Below are positions 10,308 to 22,467 of a DNA stretch of 45,637 nt, in pieces (position 1 is the first letter of the stretch; each line of letters starts with the position of its first letter). Position numbers and translations under genes: made by a program. The notes beneath the pieces are model-generated. The model did no database searches. It saw only the letters and a list, made by a program, of their open reading frames with translations, and was not told the origin of the DNA. This DNA comes from Gamarada debralockiae (taxonomy: Eukaryota > Ascomycota > Leotiomycetes > Helotiales > Hyphodiscaceae). The stretch spans positions 1-45,637 of the forward strand of contig NXFV01002048.1 in assembly GCA_002803225.1 (NCBI GenBank), written 5' to 3'.

Positions 10308-12965
10308 TCAAAATCCGGCCCCAAAGTCCAAAAACATGTCCTGGAAATCAAACGGAATCCAACAAAAGGTCAGCCCGGGGAAATTCCACTCAAGAATAAA
10401 CTCCTTGGGTACATAACTCTGGAAATCCATCTCCGCATCCACCAATTCCAACCCACCCTGTCCCTCACCATCCTCCTTCAATGCTCTCTCACATTTCTCG
10501 ACTGTCAAACCGAGGATCCGGAAATAGATGTTGTTGGACCCTCGAGCCTTTGAAAGATGTGTGAGGAGGGTTTTGGCGTCGGAGATTAAAGCGGGCATGT
10601 TGGTTGAACTGGGAACGAGATGAGCGAGCTTGAGGAGGAGCAGGACTGAGAAGGCGCATTTTGCTAGAGAGAGATGTTAGCAAAGGGCTGATCAGACTTT
10701 CGTGGAAATAAAAATTAGAACATACCCCATACGAAGTCCATCCCGTACCGAAAGGTACCAAGATACACATCCGGGTTTGAGATGATAATGGATAGGTGCC
10801 TTTGCGCGCTAGCTTTGGCTAGATGGATCAGTTTCTGCTGTTCTTCTGACATGATTCTAGACCGCGATCAGTCGCATGGCTCAATTCTATGATATGAGGA
10901 GCATACGCCACGTTATCAATGCCGATCCCCTGTAGTCCTTTACAAAGCATGGTCATTTCAGCCCAATCTCTTTGGATCCTCATGTTGACTGTGAGACTGG
11001 CCCTTTCTGGTATAGGCGTGTGCGTTTCTGCCTGCGAAGTCAATGGTAATCAACTTTGGGGATAGAACTTCACTTGCCAACAAGATTTATCCAATCACTA
11101 TCCTCCTGTCAGTTCAGTCACCTCATTTCTTGAATTTGAGCACGCACCTGAGCCAAATACTAAGATCAATCCTCGTTCCCTGAACAACATCACTGAGTTC
11201 TTGATCTGAAAGCGGCGTCCCAGCTTGAGGAGATAGCCTCTCATGAGCAAGCGCTACATCCACATGAGCTCACATCTTCCCTATTCTTCGTCTATCGTCT
11301 CATACCTCGGATAGAATTCAACTTCAATTCAGTCAGCACGTTTTCAATGCCACGTAGAAGATCAGACGGGAGCAGACCTCAACTTGCGCTAAAAGTCTCA
11401 AATCAAGCGATGTCCTCGCCGGATGCTCTAGAAGCACTCTACATCGTCTCATCCCGTCCATAGCCGAAACGCCTGGTTTTTTCCCGCAGTCTATGCTCAA
11501 TCTATTCACCCATCAGCCATCAGTCCTTTCTCCATCTACGCACTAAACCAAAGCCTCACTCACATATGCTCTAAAATGAACGTCCCAAACCACACCCTGG
11601 CTCTCCTAAACATCTCCCCCTCTCGCTCTGCAGCTGCTCTGTCTTTCATACTCTCGTCTCCAAGCAAAATTGATGAACACAACTCGCTGTAAGCTTTTGG
11701 AAGTTCAAGATCCAACGCTATTTTTAGAGCCATAGAGGTTAGGATCCAACCTTTCTCATAATAAGCTGCGTTTACGAGCAATGCTTGGATGGTTTCGATA
11801 GAGGCGGGAATTGTGCCGAGGATCACTTCGCAGATGGGGGACTTGGTTGCGTTGGTTAGGGCTTGGAACTGGGTTGATACGGGTCCTTTTCCAAAGTCAG
11901 CAGTGTGGAAGGGGAGAAGAGAGACAAGGAAGCTGGAACTGGAAGAAAGAAAACGGAGGGGTGGAAGGAAGGCATACCGAGTTCAGCCCTACAGCCAATA
12001 GTGCAGATGGTATCAAACAACATCCCACTCCTCGCTCTCACGGACTCGAAAGTATCGAATTTGGGGTCAAAGACTGGCACGTATTTATCCTATGTTTAAT
12101 GAGCTTCTTCCCTCCATCCATCTATGGTAGTCAAGAAAGACTTACACATCCCTGGAAAAACGTCCCGAAATACAACACAGCATCGTCGTAACTGATTAGT
12201 CCTTTACTCACCACATCCCCCGAGCCCTCAGTTCGAACTTCGAAATCGCCTCTTTTCCTCTTCGTCCCAGAAGACGATTGAAGGATGGACCGAGAGCTAT
12301 AATCACTGCTCATTCCATTTGACGCGGCAGTGAAAGGGTACTCCTGTCGTCCGCCCGGAACGCCATGGCTCGAATGCATACTCACTGGGCTCTCCATCGC
12401 TGCTCCACCTCCAGGTGGCTGGAATTCGGAGCTGTGATATGAAGTAGGAGACAACATGTTGCCATTTGGCATCGACTGTTGGTTTTGCTGCTGCTGAAGT
12501 TGTAAAAGAGCTACAGCGGTCGACGTATCTGGAGGTTGAATGACGCGATTGGAAAGATCTCGCATTTGCTGCTCTAGGTTTTCTAGTTTTCTGTAGATAT
12601 TTAGGAAAGGGCTGTGGTGTTTAGGGGAAGGAGCTGACTCTTGAACTGGGTCTCTAAGCGGCCGTACGTAGTCACATTGTACGTTCGAGGCACGGCAACG
12701 TGTGCAGGGCTTGCCGCCATCGCATCGAAGCTAGATCCCATCGTCAGCTTCAAAAGTCTAGAATAAAAAGCTTGTACTGACCTTAGAGCTCCTGCACAAA
12801 GTACAAGCTTTCTAGACCAAGTCTCAGTCGTGGCCCTTCAAGATTCAGACTTGAACTGGCATTTCTTACAGGAATCCGCCTCTTCTTAACTCCCCCATCG
12901 CTCCCCACACCTCCCGGGCCGAAATTACCGGCATGGTGGTGGTGTTGTTCCATGATGACTAGCAT
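10308..12965 (-). CDS. Zn2Cys6 transcription factor
   Basis: A gene of about twelve exons. A His/Gly-rich start (ATG at 12965 or 12953) is followed by the Zn2Cys6 finger, assembled from three exons: ACTLCRSSK (30-nt exon 12782-12811) joined to LRCDGGKPCTRCRASNVQCDY (exon from 12730). Six cysteines are spaced C-x2-C-x6-C-x5-C-x2-C-x6-C. A Gln/Ser-rich linker follows, then the fungal regulator middle-homology region: VLYFGTFFQGC, DKYVPVFDPKFDTFESV, CRAELG, and from 11885 ICEVILGTIPASIETIQALL and EKGWILTSMALKIALDLELP. It ends with KCAFSVLLLLKLAHLVPSS and the terminal exon 10308-10663. One exon is only 16 nt (11306-11321). The junction around 11040-11090 is uncertain. It is probably a nuclear DNA-binding regulator; targets are unknown. 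Confidence 0.87.
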
Positions 12966-13444
12966 ACATTCTTAAGGTGCAAAGAAACGAAACAAGGTCT
13001 CTGATGCATCGCGAGCAAGGTATGATGTCTTGATCCTGACCGCCAGACGCCGAGCCGCGCATGCGGCTTGGACGCATTGGCAGAAATTGTGGGGATGATG
13101 CGGGGTATGATTATTCGGAGATACAAGTGAGCGGCCCCCGCCTTTCCGCCACTATTTTCTTTTAAGAGAAGGCCGAGCATGCATAGATAAGTGTCAAGAG
13201 ACAGATTTAGAACCCAAATGCCCAATATTTGCATTGGAAGGTAGGTATCGTTTTGTACAAGATTCTCCCCTCTCCCCGAACAAAAAACGTGGCGGCGTCT
13301 ACCTAAACTACAAGCTTTCTCATCTCATCTCTCCCATCTGATTCAATTCTCATCCATATTTCGCCTGGCTGCAATGCAATGCTTGTTCGCCCGCCGTGCC
13401 ACTTGCTTGAAATACATTTCATCTCCAATCCTGCACCCCAAATA
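12966..13444. other. Intergenic region
   Basis: About 480 bp between the start of the minus-strand Zn2Cys6 gene and the stop codon of pro11. It should contain the promoter of the former and the 3' UTR of the latter. No convincing gene is seen. Confidence 0.45.
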
Positions 13445-16073
13445 TTACCGCGCAAAAACCTTAACCACTCCATCTCCGCCACCACTGACAACCCATCTCC
13501 CATCCTGGCTCCACACCACTGCGCACACGCCTTCACCTCGCATCAGCCGATGAGAGGTAATTTCTTGGGTACAGCTCCGCTTCTCTAAAGACCAGAACCG
13601 CAGACTGGCGTCGTGGCCAGCTGAGACGAGTTCTCTGCCATCAGGGGACAAAGAGAGGGCTGAGATGGCAGCTGGGTGTGCGAGCATATTGTATGTGCAT
13701 TGGCCTGCAGAATTTTGATCAGCGCAGTCCACACATCCCAATGGACAACTGGGAAACTTACCACTGTTGGCATCATAGAAACGAATATACCGATCCTCGT
13801 GCCCGCTAATGATGATGCCTTCTACACCACCACTTGTACCTGTAGCTCCACCCACCACGCCTTCGTCCTCTGATAAGCCACGCCCGGAATCAAAGCTCAA
13901 TGACCCGTCTAGCCCGTTCGTGGTGGCCACAACTGCGTTGACGCCTGTGGAGATCGTGTTGTTGTATGTTTCCAAACTTGCCATCGCGGCGACTTCTTCG
14001 CCTGTCCGTGTATCGTAAACTAGGACGGCTGCGTCTGAGTACGAGACTACGAAGGCATCGCCAGATGCTGATAACGGAGTAATGCAGGTTGGTGATGCAT
14101 TACTGTTTGCGCGTGAGATCGAATGTATTAAGGTATAATGGAATGGAGAATTTGATGCCACGGTGGGTTGTGGAGATGAGGGGAATGCGGATCCTGAAGA
14201 CATCGAATTTCCACGCACGCGGCCGCCTCTTCGACCACTGCCTGCTCCTTGAGGAGACATTAATTGAGGCGGCGCACTGATGGACCAGACTTTCACTGTG
14301 CCGTCCGCTGCTCCAGTCGCCAGTAAAATTCGATCTGGGCCTCCATAGGTATTGTTCTGTCCGAAAACGGCACCCGTAGTTCCAGGTAGCACGCAAACAG
14401 TCCACACAGCATCGGTGTGGCCATCGAGCGTCGCTTTTGGATCAACTCGTCCACGTTCCCAAACTCTAACGGTGGCATCTTGACCTCCAGAGAAGATCCA
14501 ACCATCGCCTTGAGCTCGTCCTCCACTTGAGAAATTCTGTGATGGTGACCATGCCGTCAAACACATGACGGCACCGGTGTGACCACGATGCGTGAAATAG
14601 CTCGTGATATCCATATCGTTCGTACTGCTGTGCATTCCTCCCTGGTTTTCGTATCGAGCTGGGATGATCCAACGCTTGATTGTCCCATCATCGCCAGCCG
14701 TGCAAATCTCTGGCTCTCCTGGACTGCCACCTCCAGTGAAAATAACAGATCGGACTGCATCCAAATGACCCCTTAGTCCAAATCGAACTTTGAAATTCCC
14801 GTTGTCGACTTTCTGTGTTGGATGTAACGAGAGTTCCTGCTCAGCACTTTTACGCCTCGACATAGATCCCTTCCTCCTGTGCGAACCTGGTCCCCTGACA
14901 GGCGATTTTGGTGGATCCTGCGCTATGGGGAATAAATCGGTGTCGGGTCTTTGAGACACGGCTTTTGTTTCAGGCTCCGGGAACGATGCAGCCTCGTCAA
15001 AATTCCAACCATCAGCCTCGGTCTGAGGTTCTTTTTCCGAATCCTCCGTCTCAATTGGGCGTCCGTATTGGTCGTAGCTATGATTGACTTTTGTAACTTG
15101 ATCTTCGGGCGGTTGTTCGGTCATCTGAAATGAGGAAGACCATTCTTGTTGTGAGGTTTGAGGTAATGGCTGTTGATCAGCTAGGGATCGTGCTGGCACA
15201 TCAGCACTTCTGACTGCAAGATTCGTCGTTGGTACAGGAGGCGGTTGATGGTTGGGTGTTGGTGAAGGACGCGATAGATTCGCTTCCCGCATATTCTTCT
15301 GCCGCGCTTGCTGTTGATATATCTCATCCAGACTTTGTTGTGGTACACCAAAAGTTGGGGGCTGTAGTACTTCTTCGAGGGGTGGTTCACGTGGCGGCAG
15401 AGGATTCGAAGGCGACACCATAAGGTAGGTGAGTTCTCCTTGTGTCTTATCCATGAAACCCTTCAAACTTCCCCGATCAGGGTCATCCTCCAGCTTCTCT
15501 GCCTCCCCTTCTCCTTCAACATCCAGGAACGAATTATGCGGTTTTTCTTGAGAAGCTATCTCGTCAGCTCTCTTGACTCCATCCCATTCGGATATCGACT
15601 TACGCCGTTTTCGATAAACAGCCGACTTGGCAGGCAAATCCTTCTCATCCTTCGCCATCTCGACCTTCACATCCCCACCTGCTTTCAATGCCCTAACCTG
15701 CGCATCTCTCTCCTTCAATGCCTTCTCCAGCATATTAACATATTTCTTCAAGCTCACAATACTCGTATCCGCTTTCCTGGTGCTCCCTTCCAGCTTCGCA
15801 ATTCGACCTTTCATCTCCTGTCTTTCGATTTCCCAGCCATTGCGATCTCGTTCGTGTCTGTGCCATTCGGTTTGCAGGAAGCGCATAACACCTAAGCAGT
15901 CCTCATTAGCATCGTTTCCCCATTCGAGCTTAAGATTGGTGTAAAAACATACCCTGCAGAGTATACTCCGTCCCCTGCGGTTGAGCAACTTGCTGCCCAC
16001 CCTCTGCTCCAACAGCTCCATTACCACTACCGTTCCCGCCCCCACCCATGCCAGTCATCGACTGCCAGGCCAT
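13445..16073 (-). CDS. pro11: Striatin-family protein, STRIPAK scaffold (PRO11/HAM-3/StrA orthologue)
   Basis: Three exons: 16073-15953, 15891-13762 and 13704-13445, giving 836 residues. The start [13 protein letters not shown] precedes [20 protein letters not shown], the conserved striatin N-terminus with caveolin-binding and coiled-coil segments (about residues 35-110). A low-complexity linker leads to C-terminal WD40 repeats from about residue 420 ([27 protein letters not shown], through to [10 protein letters not shown]). Striatins are the PP2A regulatory scaffold of STRIPAK; in Sordaria, Neurospora and Aspergillus they control hyphal fusion and fruiting-body development. The final intron (13705-13761) is 57 nt and stop-free, so a naive frame reads through it. 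Excising it restores [19 protein letters not shown], the family sequence. Confidence 0.94.
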
Positions 16074-16593
16074 ATTGACCTCACAACCCCGTATATGGTG
16101 CCAGCGTCGTCCGGCGTTCGACTCTAACCTCGCTGGGCATTTGTTGATTGAGGCGCAACGGGGCTCAGGGGTTTGGATGATCTGTCCACCAGAGAAGTTT
16201 GATAGTAAGGCTATTGGAAGCGCGCGACCACGTAGATGGTTTGAGGGTTCGAAAAGCTGTAGATTGTGGAGGTGCAAGGTATGTGATGGTGTTTATATTG
16301 GTGGCAGAGCAAGTTGGGTGGTTTGTCGCGTGAGTTGAGGTTGGGGGAGACGTGTAAAGCTTTCTGGGATTGAAGCTCCATCAGCGGAACCGAGATCTAG
16401 ACACTAAATTCTTGGAGTTGCCGCTCTAACGAATCCAGACGCCGCTTTAGAGGGCACAGCGGGTAATTCAGGGGCGCATTTGAAAGTACGCATTAGGATT
16501 TCACATTACTTTAATAATAAATGTAAATGATAGCAAACACTTCTTCGCATTACGCTCATTATATCGTAGCAACATAAATCAAGCTTCACCCCC
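16074..16593. other. Intergenic / 5' leader of pro11
   Basis: About 520 bp between the pro11 start and the RAD14 stop. Reading frames here have no recognisable features. It should hold the pro11 promoter and 5' UTR and the RAD14 3' UTR. Confidence 0.45.
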
Positions 16594-17830
16594 TCAAAAT
16601 TCCAACTCCTCAACCTCCATCCCACACTCCACACAAGTCTTAACACTAACCCCGTCCTCATTCTCCACCGCCAGACCCCATTCATGCTCATGCTTGCCAC
16701 TCCCAACGGCATCACCAAACTGGCCTCCCCTTCCACCATTCTTCAGATTCCTCCTAAAAGCTTCGGTCCTGGTCTTCTTCTTCAATTCCTGCAACTTAGA
16801 CTTGAATTTATCTTCTTTCCTTTTCTTCTTCTCCGATTCTCTCTTCTCAAATTCCGCATCCAAAGCTTCGGCTGATCCCCATTTGGTTGTGAAGGCGTAT
16901 TCTTCCACTTGGTAGCGTAGGAAGAGCATCATGTCATGCCAATGCGATTTATGCGGGTTCGGCTTGTTGAGATGAGGCAGAAGTTCGGGATCTTTGAGTT
17001 CGGCTGAACTATCCATTAACATTTCCATACACATATGGCATAGCATCGACTTACGATCAGTCAAAAGGTAATCATCCTTCACCTCAGTCTTCGTCAACAA
17101 ACTATACTTCTCCGGAAACTTCTCCTTACACCCCGAGCAAATACAACATCCAAACACCTCCTCCCACTGCCAATCAATCTCCATAGTACCACACTCCCTA
17201 CACTTTTTCCCGTTCTTCCCCAAAACACTGAGACCAGGTTCAAAAGGCCCTTCTTTCCTATTCCTCAACCCTTTCAGCAATTGATGCCGTTCCCATTCCT
17301 TGAGCGTCATATGCGCTGGCTTCCCTCCATCTTTCTCCGGCGCATGGAGAGCTTTATTAAACGGATCGTCTTCCACGGATAAAAATCCACCTTTCGTATC
17401 CGTCATCTTGCTGAAGTCGTGATCAACATATTTCTTGAATTTTCGTGCAGCTTGTATGCCCTCATCTGCCGGTACGCGTTTTGAGGCATCGCGTACTGTT
17501 TCTGGGGCCGGAGTAGAGGCTGTGGGGTGGGAGGCAGAGGAGATGGAGTCGTGAGCTCGTTTTCGACCTGCGACGGCGATGTCTGCGGTGGCGATGAAGC
17601 CGGATGGTGTGCGGTTCGCTGTGGAGGCTTCATTCGCGCGTTCAGCGGTGAGGGAACGGTCGCGGAGGGCTTTGGCTTTGAGCCTGTTTTCTTCCTGGAG
17701 GTTGTTAGATCTGTAGATCGAAAAGGGACGGGGCTTGACTCACTATTCGCCGTGTTACTTCTGGCGTTGGAGGAGAGATTGGCGTAGAACGCAGAGCTCG
17801 CTGTAGAGGGGGTGTAGATTGTCGTTCCAT
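16594..17830 (-). CDS. RAD14: DNA repair protein RAD14/XPA
   Basis: Two exons, 17830-17744 and 17694-16594, giving about 395 residues. The junction yields TRRIEENRLKAKALR, the usual XPA N-terminal motif, which fixes both the splice and the start (MERQSTPPLQ). The XPA zinc finger follows: CREC, then CSGC, with spacing C-x2-C-x17-C-x2-C. SLLTKTEVKDDYLLTDR and HKSHWHDMMLFLRYQVEEYA are the conserved DNA-binding-domain segments. A basic helical stretch (EKRESEKKKRKEDKFK) and a short C-terminal tail with CVEC complete it. The protein verifies damage in nucleotide excision repair and acts in the nucleus with TFIIH and RPA. An ATG at 17406, inside the domain, is not the true start. Confidence 0.94.
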
Positions 17831-18217
17831 TGTGACTTGGTGCAGTGATGTTGATTTCGTGGCGGGGTTGAAGAGGATGTTTTCGAGGTTGCCGTGACGA
17901 GGCTGAAGAAGTAGGCGAATTGTGAAATGGCAGCCTTGACTTTACGCTGCGGCCAGAATAGGAAATCTATCAAATGTCTCACAGAAATCAAAACCAATTG
18001 TCCCGATAAAGGAGACTACGATCGAATTCTTCACATAATTCACTAGGCATACAATATGTCGCAGATACCATATTATTTCAAAAGGGGTCTATGGTCACGC
18101 GACCATGTACAAATACAACAGAGACGAGTATTGTCCACCTCCAAATCTCCATTATGCATCCCTATCCCTAGATCTACAATCCTAATCTATCACACGTCCA
18201 AATCTCCCCACGCGCAT
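17831..18217. other. Intergenic region
   Basis: About 390 bp between the RAD14 start and the PHO88 stop; presumably the RAD14 promoter and PHO88 3' UTR. Nothing else is visible. Confidence 0.4.
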
Positions 18218-18905
18218 CTATTCGTCCTTAACACCACCGCGGCCAGCCTTTTCAGCAGCCTCAAGAGTCTTCTTATCCTGAGTCGGGGCAGCGCCTCCAG
18301 TCAAACTGCTCATTAAACCAGCAGCAGCCTTGAAAGGACGCTTCAAATCGCCAATAGCTGGCTTGCCGAACAGATGGATCTTGACCTCGTTGCCCTCGAA
18401 TGCGCTCTTCAACGGGATGATGGATTGGATCAAGAGAGGGTTGGTGTACTTGAAGTAAAGGTGCATGACAGCCATCATTCCCACGCCCATCATTTGTGCC
18501 TTGTAGAGAGACTTCATCTGGTCGACGTCGTATTTGTGAACAGTGGTAGTGACGAGCTTGGGCTCTTCGGTGGATCCCATCTGGGGCTGTTCGACATATT
18601 TGAGGGTGGTCATGTCTGCAGAGGAGAGGTTAGCATTGTGCACAGCCGCACCGTTAGGATGAGCATACCCTTCTTCTTATTGATCAAGAAATGAACGTAG
18701 GCGTAGATCGAGATGATGATCACATTGGACAACACATAGACTGCGCGAACGATGTTCAGGACATTGGGATCCTCGAGAGGGATTCTCTTAGAGACCTGCA
18801 TCATGCCAAGGATGATAACCAGGTTGGTACTGCGCGATCATGTTAGAATCCGGAGGTTGCGAAAAATGGGGGGCGTTTTTCGTACATTTGAGGGCTGACT
18901 GCCAT
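18218..18905 (-). CDS. PHO88: PHO88 / SND3 family ER membrane protein
   Basis: Three exons: 18905-18886 (20 nt), 18829-18669 and 18615-18218, giving 192 residues, close to yeast Pho88 (188). The tiny first exon encodes MAVSPQ and the start of the next codon. Exon 2 encodes TNLVIILGMMQVSKRIPLED and the second hydrophobic segment VLNIVRAVYVLSNVIIISIYAY. Exon 3 encodes VTTTVHKYDVDQMKSLYKAQ and HLYFKYTNPLLIQSI, typical of the family. Yeast Pho88/Snd3 is part of the SRP-independent ER targeting route and was first described through phosphate uptake. It acts as an ER integral membrane protein. Identification is strong. Confidence 0.93.
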
Positions 18906-19526
18906 TTTGAAGAGTTGTAGGGGGCTGTCGAGGTAGATGAGATGTAGTTGAGGGAATGATCGTAATTGAATGCGACCAGTAAGGAGTGGGTGGTTGGAGG
19001 TTTATCTGTACAATGTAGAAGAGTTTAAAGAGGAGGGCAACGAAAAGAATCTCAGAGTCGCGAAGGGAAGCCTCGCTTGTCAGTTTTTGGTGGGCGCTAG
19101 CGTGACTGTGGCTGAAAAGGACACATCCGCGACATTGTAACGATAGCATTCCATTAAAAATTTTCCAACTTCCTCCTTTGCTATCACTTGAATTTTATCT
19201 TACTTCTGTTTACAGCATAGGACCTAGGTGAACCTCAATTCAGATTAATAGCCATCTCATTCATAAACACAATATGTACGGTACAGTCAAAACTCACACA
19301 CAGCGTCTTTCCTGTGGCGCGTTCTATCTATGCAACGAAAAGATTGAAGCCGAGTGAGCTGTCTTCCCCTTCAGCCATCTATCAACTCGTTCCATCGTAT
19401 TGCATGGCCAGGTCTTTGCGCGATTGCCGCTAATACCTGACTTGGCGACGATCTTCTAAACAGCCTTACAGGTCCCCAAACATCCGCTAACCTTCGCTTT
19501 AGTGGACGAAGATCCCTGGAACTCGA
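18906..19526. other. Intergenic region
   Basis: About 620 bp between the PHO88 start and the stop of the Hsp70-like gene. No supportable gene. It should contain the PHO88 promoter and the 3' UTR of the neighbour. Confidence 0.45.
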
Positions 19527-21685
19527 TCATACATATTCGGCTGTCACTGCACTGTATCGTTTGCCTTTCACCCATATTAGCACATTGCCTTAGACGAATT
19601 GTATACCAAGAGGACTGGCAACTTACCCTTGTGCAGCAGCACGTATTTAGTCGATGCGGACTGGTATGTTACCTCAACATAATACGGGAAACGGTAGTAC
19701 AGCTCCTTGTCCTCTCCCAACTCTGTATCCAACGCATTGTCAGGCAATTCGCCGAAATCAACGACAAGTCTGGCCAGTTCCACAACTGCATCGTCCCTGT
19801 ATACAACCGCAGGTCGCTCGGTACGGTCGCAGTAAATTGCTACAGAGGATCGATCTGGTTTTCCGTCTGCAACCGATCCCTTTTTTATGAAGCCAAATTG
19901 GTAGGGGGTTTCCTCATTAACTGCATCACCCTATCATAATTTTTGAGTCTTCGTCATACATATTCAGTAGAGTTTGGAAGGAACGTTACCCTTTTGATGA
20001 TCCATGACATCGCTGAAGTCTTCCACTGGCCACTGAAACCATCAAAATATCTGAATATTATTAGCTGGACATTTTCGAGCAGAATGGCCTTTTGTTTGAT
20101 GCGTACTTTTGAGATTCAGAATGTTTGGTCTCGTCGAACTTTATGTCACATTCAATACCGATATGTTTCCTTGCAACCCGTGATGATAAGCGGACTTTGG
20201 TGTGTTTGGGATCGCAATCCGCGAGTCCTCTCATGAGCGCTCCCCGAACAACCGCGCTCCACCCATACGCCGGTTGAATCACCTCAGTCTTGCTGTTCAC
20301 TGCCTCGCGAATCCGCTCCGACAGATACATACTGCGGCCGAACCCTCCAACAAGCAGAACTGCCTTGACCTCTCCTTTGGTCGCTCGGATTTGCTCCAGT
20401 ACAAGCTTGACTGCTTCATCTATCACAGGTTTAAGTATCTCGTCGAGTGCCTCCGAGCTGAGCTGCAGTTTTCCCCTTTTGATTCCCAGAGAGGGATTAT
20501 TGGCAAGGCCTGCGACGGGAACGAAATAAGTCTGATCTTTCGATGTACTTGAGTGACTCGGCTTGATCTGTCCTTTCCGAATGAGTTATTGATTGCCGAG
20601 AATTTGTTGGCGATACATACCTTTGTCTCGAACCGCTCCATGGCTTCAGCGAGCGTTTCATTATCCCATCCATCTTGCTGCCCTAGCCTTTTTTCCAGGA
20701 ATTCTTGAAACCTTCGGTTCAGGTACGAGCTTCCACAAAGAGCTCCACTGCCAGGAGCTGCTTCTTTGACTTCAAGAACAGGCTCCTTTTTCACAATCGT
20801 GTACGATATGAGGTCAACAGTTCCTCCGCCGGCATCGCATACGACGAAAGTGTCTCCGATCGAAAGACGATGCAAATCTTCACGGTGGAGGGCATACGTA
20901 GCTGCGGCTTCCTGAAAAGTTTCAGTACAACAAATTTCAACCCTCAGAGGTATGAACTTACAGGCTCTGAAATCATTAGGATTGGTGCATTTGACCCCAG
21001 ACCAGCATTCTCAGCCGCCTGTAATGTTTTTTCCTTCGCAACCTCGCTCCAGACAGCCGGCACTGTCAGAATGAACTGGAGTGGCGTCTCTTGGGCTTGA
21101 AGCTTGCCGAGCTGTATCTGCAACATATACAGGAGGTGGGCCTTCAGGGCCTTGAGATAGTCGGTCGTCAGTTGCTCGGCGCTATGTTCAAGATTCGGCG
21201 GAATATTGTTTGGATGAGGATATCGCTTGGAAAGTGCAGTGGATGGATTGTATTTGGAGTCCAAACCCCTGTGAAATAGTGACAATTAGCTGATCGGTGT
21301 TCTAGCGCGTGACCCGAACTTGTGAAGTGTGTACAATTTGAACCACTGGTGACGATCGACATCTGGTGGGATCTGGGATCCCCATTTGTACCCCTCTGGT
21401 TCATCTTTGTCGTAAAGAACCTGCGTTGGGACTTTTTGACTACTTGCGCCCATGGGGGAAGAATTGACTGCGGGCCATTGGTCAATCAAGTTCGTTATTC
21501 CCTGCAATGAGTAAGTGTTAGCAGTTGGGTTTGAACTCCGATCACAATGGTGGACTGAGACAGTATCTCACGTCGACAACTTTCGCCCATGCCACCCCGG
21601 AAAAGGTGGTTCCAAAGTCAATTGCAACTACGATTCTTCTATCGTGTAGGGAAAGCGATGAAAGAGCCTCGCTGGGTTCGATCAT
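19527..21685 (-). CDS. Hsp70-like (HSPA12-type) nucleotide-binding protein
   Basis: Eight exons: 21685-21572, 21501-21335, 21268-20962, 20911-20621, 20567-20107, 20050-19990, 19930-19627 and 19564-19527. All phases close, giving 580 residues. The actin/Hsp70 ATPase motifs are present in order: RRIVVAIDFGTTFSGVAWA (phosphate 1, residues about 15-35), FVVCDAGGGTVDLISY (phosphate 2) and VKAVLLVGGFGRSMYLSERI (adenosine motif). The C-terminal part (KYFDGFSGQWKTSAMSWIIKR, ending KGKRYSAVTAEYV) replaces the canonical Hsp70 substrate-binding domain, as in HSPA12-like proteins, which are expanded in filamentous fungi. It likely binds ATP in the cytosol; client and role are unknown. It is divergent from the coiled-coil gene at 22.5 kb. 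Confidence 0.9.
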
Positions 21686-22467
21686 GTTGTCAAAATGGAC
21701 TATCAATGTTCGTGGGCCTGGTGATTCTCTCGTGCGGAGGTATGTGGAAGGACTGCAACAGAAAGCTATTTATGAGGGGCTCTTCGAGTCAAGGCAGCTG
21801 CCGTAGCAGCAATTCGCTTTACGTTTGGCATTGGTCGACAGTTTGTGTTAGGACAGGCTTCGATTGGTTCATTCTAGTGGAACCATTCTATCGGTACCAA
21901 ATCATAAGAGTTTGATGAAGCTCAGATCGTCAAGAATAATACATGGGATTTTTACCTTCGTAAGCGCTCGGCATCAGCGTGCCAATCATGTCTAGAACAG
22001 ACTTATATCCCCGTCCGCGGCATGAATATTTCGAAGTTCCCCGCGCGCACCTTGTCGTTCTGCAACATATGTCACAATCCAACAAAGTAATTGTTGGTTC
22101 ATCGGATATCTGTGATTCGTTAGAGTACGAGTGCCTTGCTGTGAACTTTCTGTTGGCCCCTCGTTTCATGGCTTTCGATTTCCAGACGGATGACGATGTT
22201 TGGTGTAACGAATTCACGGGAGGGTATTTCATGACAGGTCGGCGCTGTTACGAGAGTTGGGAATGTCATGACCAATTGTTTTCAATACTGTGTCTTGAGG
22301 GAATAGCCCTGCGACATCCACTTGGTGTCCACATGCCGGGTTTGTCAGCCTCGCTATACTTGGTGAGACTTTTGACTTCGTTTCCCATACCACCGCGATA
22401 TGATCACTCACTCCCCACAACCTAAAGTCAAGCAAGAAATATAGGGAAATACCCAGCAGAGCTCAAT
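21686..22467. other. Divergent promoter region
   Basis: About 780 bp between two divergently transcribed genes. The 100-codon minus frame 21930-22232 and the 148-codon plus frame 21979-22425 overlap each other and show no domain features, so neither is called. The region probably holds both promoters. Confidence 0.4.

Noticed and set aside
16240..16260. GGTTCGA resembling a tRNA B box
   Set aside because: No matching A box or cloverleaf upstream; it lies in the pro11 5' leader.
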